Assembly (NCBI GenBank): GCA_007449985.2
Contig: VIIQ02000761.1
Span: 248,001-312,000, forward strand
DNA from: Desmodesmus armatus
Lineage: Eukaryota > Chlorophyta > Chlorophyceae > Sphaeropleales > Scenedesmaceae
Direction: 5' to 3'
DNA length: 64,000 nucleotides
In this document: positions 55,496 to 64,000 of the stretch, one piece after another
Position numbering within the stretch: position 1 is the first letter of the stretch
How the letters are laid out: the number at the start of each line of letters is the position of its first letter
Position numbers and translations under genes: made by a program
The notes under the pieces: model-generated
Seen by the model: only the letters and a program-made list of their open reading frames with translations
The model's database searches: none
What the model was told of the DNA's origin: nothing

Positions 55496-57935
55496 ATGGT
55501 AGCGCTGCCAGCGACACTGCAGCGCTTGTGCGTGCAGAGGCAGCAGAAGCAGCAGCACCGACAGAGTGCCACCAACCAGCGCAGCAGCTGCAGGAGGTGC
55601 AGCAGGAGCAGCAGCAGCCGGGTCCCTATGCTGCCAACGCATTACAGCAGCAGCAGCAGCAGCAGCAGCAGCCGGAGCTTGAGGCCTTTGACTCATTCGA
55701 GCAGCAGCTGCTTGAGTTAGAGGCCGCCGCACCCGGCAGGCGGCAGCCGTCTGCTGCTGCCCTGGACTCCCTTGCTGCTGCTGCTGCTGCAGCATCACCT
55801 CGTGACATCGACGGGGCTGCCAGTGCTGCAGCTCCCGCGGCTGCTGATGCAGCAGGCAGCCCAGAAGCAGCTGCCAGCCTGCAGGGATCAGGGGGAGCAA
55901 AGGCGGCAGCAGAGCCGCCTGCTGGTACTGCTGTTGGTGCTGTTGCGGCGCGGCCTGATCTGCTCATCGTATCGGCCAGCAGCAGCAGCATGCCACCTGA
56001 TGCATGTGACCTGTGTGTGAGCGATGCAGCAAGCGCCAGCTGCTGCTGCTGCAGCGGCAACGGCAGCAATGGCAGGAACGCAGAATGTGCAGCAAGCTGC
56101 AACTGCCATGATGGCTCGTCGCCCTGCCGCCACGTGACTTTCCAGCTACCGGGCAGCAGCAGCTGCTGTCACAGCGCAGCCTCACAGCCCCTGTCCATCC
56201 CAGCCACAGACTGCACTGATGCCGAGGTGGGGTTTGTCACAATTGAATCTGGTCACCAGAGTTCGCCAGAACAGCGCCAGCAACAGCAGCAGCAGCAGCA
56301 GTCTGGCAGCTTGGACGGCTTAGGGCCTAGGAGTGATCACAGGAGCAGCAGCAGCAGCGGCAGCATTGGCTGCCTAGGCAGCTTCCATGGCACTCCTGCT
56401 GCCGAAGAGGCTTTGGCAGCAGCAGCAGCAGCAGCAGCTGGACAGTTGAGTACTGCAGGGGTTGGTCACCAACAAGCTGCTGCACCTGCAGCACACCAGG
56501 TTGGTCACCAGGGTGATATACAGTCAGACACTGGGCTGGGTGAGCTCACTGAGCTGCCGGTGCTGGCTGTGCTGCCCACACGGGAAGCTGTTGTTGCACC
56601 GGCAGCTTGGTCACCCCTGAAACCTTTGGCAGCAGCAGGGGCAGGGGCAGGGACAGTGGGGACAGCAGCAACAGCAGCCGCAGCGACCTTGGCTGTCAGG
56701 ATTGTGGAGGGTGGCAGAGGCAGCGTTAATGGTGTTGGTGAGCAGAAGGCTCTCAGCAGCAGGAGCAGCAGGAGCAGCAGCAGCAGCAGCAGCAGCAGTG
56801 AGGATGACTTTGAGGCAATGTTGCGCGCGCAGGAGACAGCAGCACGAGCAGCAGCAGGTGCAGGGGCAGAGGGGCGACAGGAGGACAGGTGGTGGGAGGA
56901 AGAACAAGAAAGAGAGGCAGGCAGCGGCAGTAATTTCGGAGGTGCCAGCATGAGTGTTGGCAGCAGTGGCAGCAGCAGCGGCGGCCGCCAGTTGCAGGGG
57001 GTACAGCCAGCTGCTGCTGCCAGTGCACCAGCACCTGGTGAGCAGAGCAGTGCACCAGGACACCAAAACGTGAGCAGCAGCAGCAGTGCTGGCAGCAATG
57101 GCGGCAGCACCAGTGGCAGCAGCGGTGACGGCTCCAGATGGGATGCAGCAGGCATGTTGCTGTCACTCGATCTTGGTAAGGCTGGCAGCATTGGTGCCAC
57201 ACAGGGCCTCCCACTGTCACCCCAGACAGCAGCAACAACGGGTGAGAAGATGGTAGAGTGCAGTTATATGCTGTTGGTTTGAGTGCCATCGCTGCACTGA
57301 TCTGCAGCGTGGACAGAGCGGCAATCAGTGTACACATATGTGTTAGATAGCAACACTATATATATATATATATATACCTTATATACATATATACCTTATA
57401 TACCTTATATACCTTATATATATATATACCTTTTGCTTCTAGCATGGTATGTGGTCGTTCGTGGTGCTACACCTCAAAAGCACACCCGCACATACGTTAC
57501 GTTTGTCACTTCAAAGTGCAGCATCTTGTGGCTGACCCTGAAATCACACTTGCACGGATCAATGTGAATGCGTGTCCAGCCATACCAAAGAATGTGACAG
57601 GAACCCCTGACGTGTGTGTGTCACTGGCGTGTGTGACTTTCTTGCAACAGGGCTGGCAGAGTTTGTGGCAGATGCGGAGCTAGCAGCACGCGCAGGGGCC
57701 GGCCAGCAACGGGCATCAGTGGCAGCAGCAGCGGCGGCACACACAGGCGGCCACCTGCAGCAAGAGGCAGCAGCCGTAGGAGCACCCGCTGCTGCTGCTG
57801 CTGATGCCGCTGGTGGTGGGGATGGTGAAAGCAGCGCTGTGGCGGTAGGGCATGCGGGGTGGGAGGGCCAGCGGCAGGCCGAGACAGCAGCTGTTGGAGA
57901 ACACGCAGCAGCCGTGCCTGCTGCACTTCCCCAGC

Positions 57936-57969
<34 letters not shown>

Positions 57970-58380
57970 GCTTGCACCAGTGCTTCCTCGCCTTACATCT
58001 GAAACTGCGCTGACCGGGTCCCCACAGCCCCAGCAGCAGCAGCGGCCGCAAGCAGCAGCAGCAGCAGCAGCAGAAGCAGAAGCATCTATAACCAAAGCAC
58101 AGCAGCCGCAGCAGCAGCAGAAGCAGAAGCATCAGCAAGCGGCTCTGGAGCAGCCCCAGCAACACTGTAGACCTGCGCAGCAGCAGGCAGGACCTGTGCA
58201 GCAGCCACAGCAGGTGCAGCACCACCCTCAACAGCAGCAGCAGTGGGAGCAGGAGGCCTACCCTGTACCAGGAGGCAGTGTCTGGGGGGCTACAAGGAGC
58301 TTTGAACAAACCTCACAGGGAGGCACCAGCAGCGAAGCACCATCAAGACAGCAGCAGTGCACAGCTAGCCCTGCTGCTGG

Positions 58381-58412
<32 letters not shown>

Positions 58413-59960
58413 ACAGCCTGTCCTTATGGTCCCTGCCGCAACCCCCTCACATGCAGGGTGCGGCCAGCAACGCCAGCAGCAGCAGTACTGTCATGACTGA
58501 CAACAAGTCCAGTAGCAGCAGCGGCGACGGCATCGGCGGCAGCGAGCCTGTTTGGCAGCTGGCAGCGTGCAGCAGCGGTGAGGGCTTTGGCGCTTCTGCA
58601 GCACCTGCTGCTGCTGCTGCATTCCCAGCCACTGGCGCAGCTGCTGCTGCTACAGCCCAGCAGGGTGGTTCAACTGCACCATGGCCTGCTGTGAGCCAAC
58701 CTCAGGCCCTGTGCCCCGGTGTCCCTAGAGCCTCTGGTGTGTTGAGCCCTGAGGCCCAGCCTGGGGGGCATGCAGCTGCCGTGGAAGTCTCTATGACACA
58801 TGCTTCCCAGCAAGTTCAGCAGGTTCAGCAGCAGCAGCAGCAGCAGCAGGGCTGCAACCGGCTGCCAGTTGTGGCCTTGGGACAGCAGGAAGCAGCACCT
58901 GGGCTAGCACCTGGTCATGTCCGGGCCTTGGGACAGCAGGGGGTTGATGCTGCAACAGCTAGCCTGACTGCGCCACAGCAGCACCAACAGCAGCAGCAGG
59001 GTGGAGCGGCAGTTTTGGTGGCACCACAAGCCCAGGGGGAGGGGGCTGGCAGCAGCAGCATGTGGCAACCTGGCAGCTGTCAGGCTCCAGCAGCAGCAAC
59101 GGCAGCTGGTGCTGCAGCCGCGGCAGCAGCAGCAGTGCAGGCGGCGGTGGCAGCAATGGCTGCAGGCACAGTGCAACAGCAGCAGCAGCAGCTGGCCCCT
59201 GCAGCTGCAGATGCTGCTGACGCATTTATGCACCGGCCAGCACAGGAAGTGTGTGCTCAGGGGTGTTGCTGTACAAGGCAGCAGACTGCACCCCACTGGG
59301 GTACGGTACCCACCTTGCCCTGTTCACATGGTATAAATGCTGCCTCTGCTGCAGCAGCAGCAGCTGCTGCTGCTGTTGCTGGGACCAGTGGTGGGTGCAG
59401 CAGTGGCTACCCAGCAGGCTGTGCCTGCAGCTGTAGCTGCGGCAAGGCAGCAGCTAGCAGCAGCAGTGCGCAGGTGGCTGGTGCCACCGACGCAACAGCA
59501 GCAGCAGCAGCGGCGGCTACAGCGGCGGAAGCAGCTGCCGCTGCTGCTGCTGCTGCTGCTGCAGGGGGAGAGAGTGAGGCATGCATTGAGGGCCTGTGCA
59601 GCTTCCTTGGTGGGTTAGGGGGCCTGGAGTACAGTCTGTGTGAAGATGACACAACAGGCTTGCAACAGGACAGCAGTCCGCTGCGCTGTGTGCAGGCCTT
59701 TCAGGAGCTGCTGCAGCAGCAGCAGCAGCACAGCCAGGAGCAGCAACAGGAGCAGTGGATTGCGGGTGTTTCTGAGCCCAGTGCGCTTTTTGATGCCGAA
59801 GGACATCCTGCCCAAACAGCTGGTGGCTTTGGTGGCGGTGGTGCTGATCCGACCTTCATCCCAGTGCATGGTGACAGCTGTGCAAGTGACCCCCATTTGC
59901 CTCTGAAGCAGCGTCAGCACAGGCAGCACAAACACCGCACTGCACCAGGGCACCAATATC

Positions 59961-59993
<33 letters not shown>

Positions 59994-61201
59994 TGCTGGG
60001 GCATGGGATGGTGCACGTCCTGGACCCACTGCAGCAGCAGCAGGAGCGGCTAGAGCGGCAGCTGTCGTCCCTCGACTGTCAGGTGCAGCAGCTGCAGCAG
60101 CGGGCAGCCTCGGCCGGCTGTGCTGACCGCAGCATGCAGGAGGCTGTGCTGGGGCAGCTGCAGGATTTTTGGCGGGAACAGCAGCAGCAGGAGCAGGCGC
60201 GCGTCTTTGAGGATGCCTGCGCAGCAGCTGCCAAGGGAGGTGGTGCAGCACGCGCTGGGGCGAAGCAGCGCCGGCGCCAGCGGCACTTGCAGGACTCATG
60301 GGATAATGCAGATGGTCATGCCTGTGAGTTGGTGCATGCTGACAGCAGTGCAGGCGGTGTGGCAGGCGCATGTGGTCGCAGCAGCCGCAGCAGTTACGGG
60401 CGCGCAGTGGGGGCGTGTTCGAATTTAAATTCAAAATCATTGAAGCCGCCGGGTGTATGCTGCCACACGGGGTGTTCCCCTTATGGCTGCAGTGGTGACC
60501 CACAGGGCATGCCTGGCAGCAGCAGCGGCGGCAGCGGCAGCAGATGGCATGCGGCTCACCAACAGTCCCAGTGCACTAGCTGGCCCACCGGGCCTGTCTG
60601 GCCCCCAGCAAATGCAGATGCAGATGCAGCACTGGGAGAGCTTGGTGGTGGTGGCAGCTGGGTATCTTCAAGACAGCACACAGCAGGAGTGTGCACATAT
60701 GGACGTGGGCAACCCCAGCCATGCAGCTTCACACCAAGTGACTGGGAGCGGCTGCCCAGCCCAGCCCGCTACAGTGTGGGTCAGCACAGGCCTGCCAGTG
60801 CAGGACCAGCAGTTGCTAACAATGGTTCCGTACCGGCAGCAGCAGCAGCAGCAGCACCCAGTGTTTTCTGGAGCCCTCAGAAGCACCGCCGTGCTGCTCG
60901 AGGTGCAACAGCTGCGCCTGGTGCTGCTTTTGAGCGAAGACCGAGCACCGGCCGCACAGCTTTTGGGGCCGCTGCTGACCGTGGTATCGCCAGCAATGAG
61001 GGTCTCGCAGTGTGTTCGACGCCGGTTGGATGTGCGGGCATCAGCAGCAGCACGAGTTGGGTGTTGGAATCAGCGCTGCAGGAGTGCAGGCGGGAAGTCA
61101 TGCAGCAGCAGCTGCTTCGGGCGGAGGCTGCTGCACTAGCGGTAGAGGTGCAGGTCACAGCAGCAGCCATCCGATGCACTCAGAGGCTCAAACTGGGTTG
61201 A
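53593..61201 (+). CDS. Very large poly-Ala/poly-Gln protein of unknown function
   Basis: Proposed exons 53593-53796 (ending in a GC donor, CAG|GCAAGT), 54289-57241 and 57651-61201; phases close at about 2235 aa. Exons 2 and 3 are strongly supported by open frames of 984 and 1183 codons; exon 1 is tentative. I recognise no domain. The N-terminal part has a helical segment (LLGVLNPLESVLWQQR, RALLDRALHALTSLQADVD). Long Ala and Gln tracts follow, coded by GCA/GCT and CAG runs. Three acidic elements recur: DFEAELLQSEAAAPGRR (55324), SFEQQLLELEAAAPGRR (55690) and DDFEAMLRAQETAAR (56800). A Cys-rich patch lies at 55985-56190 (DACDLCV, SCCCCSGN, CAASCNCHDG). Exon 3 has a coiled coil near 60030-60230 (QERLERQLSSLDCQVQQLQQ) and a helical C terminus (ESALQECRREVMQQQLLRAE). 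The length and disorder suggest a scaffold or transcription/RNA-associated factor, but this is a guess. Confidence 0.6.
55250..55305. repeat. Triplet repeat (GCA/CAG)n coding poly-Ala
   Basis: About 17 near-pure repeats; the frame used reads Ala. A second run, (GCT)n, lies at 55447-55493 and also reads Ala, while further CAG runs in the same gene (e.g. 55645-55672, 59962-59991) read Gln. Confidence 0.9.
57355..57430. repeat. AT microsatellite with ACCTTATATA repeat in intron 2
   Basis: A (TA)n run of about 20 bp, then several ACCTTATATA units and another (TA)n run, within the intron between exons 2 and 3 of the large gene. Confidence 0.9.
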
Positions 61202-61295
61202 ACCAGCCAGTTGAGAATCTGCCCTGCCTGGCACCATGTTGAGTGTGGTGGCAATAGAACCAGCCAGCTGAGAGTCCGCCTGCCTGGTAACAATC
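61199..61295. repeat. Tandem duplication at the stop of the large gene
   Basis: AACCAGCCAGTTGAGAATCTG (first 20 bases shared) with CTGCCTGGCACC is repeated as AACCAGCCAGCTGAGAGTC with CTGCCTGGTAAC about 58 bp later. The first copy begins at the stop codon. Confidence 0.75.
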
Positions 61296-64000
61296 AAAAT
61301 CTCGCCAAATTTTGTATCAATCATTTGTCAGAATTGCAATACATGGGTTTTGCCTGGATTGTTGTGTTGGCAACTTGCATGCATGCTCTGTCAACACACT
61401 TTCAAGCCTGTCGTCATGACATGCACTTGATGGTTGTATCTCATGTGTTTAACACTGTCAGCAGCATCGCATGGTGATACACAATTAGCCGCGTTGATCG
61501 CTAATCCTCAATTCAGGGCCTGCAGCGACTGTTGGGCCAGCAACTGCTTGATCACATGTCTTGCAGGGTGCAGGAGTTGAGCATTTGTATATCTTCTGAC
61601 ATGACCAAAGAGAGTATTTGGGAACCATGACCTGGGCACTAACACTGTCATGAGGCAGGAGACCTGGGCTTATGCTTGATGGTGTCACCCCTCCATGTTA
61701 CATGCATGTCATACCAAAGCCACACTCATGCAAACAGTGCAGCACACTTGCCAAACTGCTGTCCTGTCGCACCTTACGAACCAGTTGTACAACTTGAGTC
61801 AGACTCAAGCAGTGTTGCACGACAGACCCAGCAACACAGCCACAAGTCAAAACCAGGCCCAAACCCCCCACGTGTGTGCACTCACATGCCAAACGCCAGC
61901 TGCTTGTCAGCGTGGGACACCAAATACTGCGTGTCAGTGCGGGGGGCACTGAGACGACTTGCAATGCAGTACAAAATCTTATCACAGAGTCAGGAAGGGG
62001 CAGGTGCACATGACACGGGTGATTGACACAACAGGGTACTAGCTCTGCACCTGTGGCTGACATGCAAAGGCCTCAGGCACATAATAACAGGTCTTACGCT
62101 CCTAATCAAGGTCCTAGGGGGTAAAGAAGGACAGTGCTCTTGTTTGCCGTAGCATCAGGCGTCTAGCCTCGCACACATAGTGACAACTGCCACACCACCA
62201 CCACCTCGCACAAACAGATAACAGCGCATCACCTCCCTAATAGCCAGTGCTGCTTGCTGATGGCTCACACTAGACACAAACCTGAACTCCCCCCGCCAGA
62301 CAGTATCCCAATGCCTCACACGCTACCACAAGTACCCCCCCCCGCCAGTCACATTCCTCATGCTTGCACCATCCCTCTGTGCAAACAGAAGCTGCACAGA
62401 GGTACCTAGGTCAGCTGTGCCCTGATGCAGAGCTGCTTTGAAGACCAGAAGGGTTCTAAGGGTGGTTGCTCGTTGCCGCTCGGAACGCAGCTGCACTCAG
62501 ATCAGCAAGCATCAGCTATGCCTGATCGAGGCAATGAATCCCCCCCTCTTCCAACCACAGTCGGTAGGCACATGTACACATGATCAAACGACTGCTGCGT
62601 CGTAACTCACAGAGTGCGCCCTGTCGCATGGGGAGTGCACACAAATGCTTATCACCAACCCAACCAAAGCCTACCAAAACCATGCCAGGGGCCGGCGCCA
62701 CACTTGGAAGCAATTGACGGGAGTGACTGGCAGTTGCTGTCACTCAATGTACATCCCGATAACACACGAGACGGCTGTGCTCATCAGCCTTCTAACAGGT
62801 CGGGGTGGTTCCAAAACCCAAGACGCACAAAACAAGACCCACGACACACACAAGCATGGCTTGTGGAACACGAAACTCTGTCCCAGACAAACACTGCCAG
62901 CCAAACTCTCGCGGCAGACATGCAATGTCGTGGCCACAGTTGCGACGGATCCACATCGACCAGCAAATCACCAACACAGCAAGAGGGCTTGGGGATTTAC
63001 GTTGTGGAAACAAGCAGCCCTTGTAACCAAGCTGCACGCAAGCCGCACGCAGAAAGCTGCACGCGCGCGGCAAGGCACATCTTGGGGCACGGAGTTTCAT
63101 ACAGCAAGCCGTCAAAACCTGAAAGACAGCCAAGCCTCAGCCCAAATGCCCAAGATCAGTGCTAAGTCAGCTGTCGTCCCGGCGTGTGTGTGTGGTCCAG
63201 CACGACAGCCCTTGCACCCCTTCACCCCAGCAGCAACAAAAGGCCGACACGGCACAGCCAGAGAACAGACGCAGCTAGCATGTATGAAGTAGAAAAGACA
63301 TAACCAGACAAACACTCGCTGCCAACGGTGAACGATGCCCCGCATGAACACCCCCTGACCCATTACGGGTGCCCTGCATACTGCGTAGAGAGCAACACTC
63401 AAGGCACGATGGTACAACACACTCTCTGACCCTGTCTTCTTGGTGGTCTGTTAGCCCAACCTGAAAGCACCAGGGTGTTAGACAACCACTGCTGCGCGCC
63501 ACATAACGCTCGCAGAAACACAACACCGTGTCCAGGCAGGACAGTGTGTGCTGTGTGGTTGAGTTGACGCACCAAGTCAACCAAGGAATGTCAGACCCCT
63601 GTTGCAGGCCAGAGCAAGGCCCTGACACCACAACCTTGTGGAAGAGAGTGCCTTACGACATACTGTCCCAAGCTGCAGCGGCAGCAGCAGCTAAGACAGT
63701 ATGGGCAGCAGCAGGCGCGCAGCATTTCATCAGTGTACCACATACACACATACCCAAACCTCAGACAGCACGCAGCATGGCAACTAGCAAACCTGCCCTG
63801 AGGCACCTGCCCTCCTTTGCCAACATCTGTGATGTCGTCACAAACTTGGCAGCTCCACTAGCCAGTCGACTCCTGCTGTGTACAGCCACCCGCAAATAAA
63901 GTTGCCTGCATTCTGATTCTTTGCGCAATCACCGGCATGCAAGACCACTTTGGGGGCAGCACTGCACACCACACATAACCACGAAGCACAACAGGAAGGT
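61202..64000. other. Gene-poor region to window end
   Basis: No gene supported. The first ~450 bp are GT-rich on the plus strand, consistent with 3' UTR of the large plus gene. From about 61690 the plus strand becomes CA-rich, consistent with the 3' UTR of a minus-strand gene whose coding part would lie beyond the window. Open frames such as 62645-63292 have the Thr/His/Gln bias of CA-rich non-coding sequence. Confidence 0.45.

Noticed and set aside
54552..58309. Long minus-strand frames opposite the large gene
   Set aside because: Antisense shadows of triplet repeats, with no domain.
63528..63899. Plus-strand frame near the window end
   Set aside because: Only an Ala run and CA-rich composition; no domain, and probably the non-coding flank of a minus gene beyond the window.

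Overview
This window is nuclear DNA of a green alga (Chlorophyta). The evidence is intron-rich genes with GT-AG introns of roughly 150-850 bp, TGTAA-type poly(A) signals, Arabidopsis-type TTTAGGG/CCCTAAA repeats (Chlamydomonas uses TTTTAGGG), heavy CAG/CTG triplet use giving poly-Gln and poly-Ala tracts, a plant-type RR-TZF zinc-finger gene and a thylakoid-lumen-type precursor. A chlorophycean lineage such as Sphaeropleales is plausible but not proven. No bacterial operon, CRISPR array or rRNA gene was seen.

Layout. 1-6192 has no supported gene. 6193-12381 (minus) is a Gln-rich protein with four GYF-like modules. Divergent from it, 13113-16681 (plus) is a mitochondrial-type ribosomal protein uL3. 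Then 17574-25371 (plus) is a 13-exon FY/WDR33 polyadenylation-factor gene whose introns carry a minisatellite, a 26-bp terminal-inverted-repeat element and GTACT repeats. 25650-27228 (plus) is an unknown protein with an Asp/Phe tail, and 29247-30032 (plus) a predicted secreted low-complexity protein. 31008-35754 (plus) is a bacterial-like thiamine-diphosphate (IlvX/acetolactate-synthase-like) enzyme, followed 448 bp later by a type II thioesterase-like alpha/beta hydrolase (36202-39607, plus). Convergent to it is a small thylakoid-lumen-type protein (40931-42130, minus). 42131-48008 has no supported gene. 48009-50556 (minus) is an RR-TZF CCCH protein with an 18-nt microexon. 51317-53083 (minus) is a 243-aa coiled-coil protein, possibly ciliary. 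53593-61201 (plus) is a very large poly-Ala/poly-Gln protein. 61202-64000 has no supported gene.

Functional themes. Two genes act in mRNA 3'-end formation or RNA binding (FY and RR-TZF), and the multi-GYF protein may belong to the same sphere because GYF domains bind Pro-rich ligands in splicing and translational repression. The TPP enzyme and thioesterase lie head-to-tail and could be metabolically linked, but nothing in the sequence proves this. All exon models were built by hand from frame, splice sites and family resemblance. In every multi-exon model the exon phases close. The uL3 and GYF genes close only if one base is restored at a short G or C run (once in uL3, three times in GYF), which points to homopolymer deletions in the assembly.
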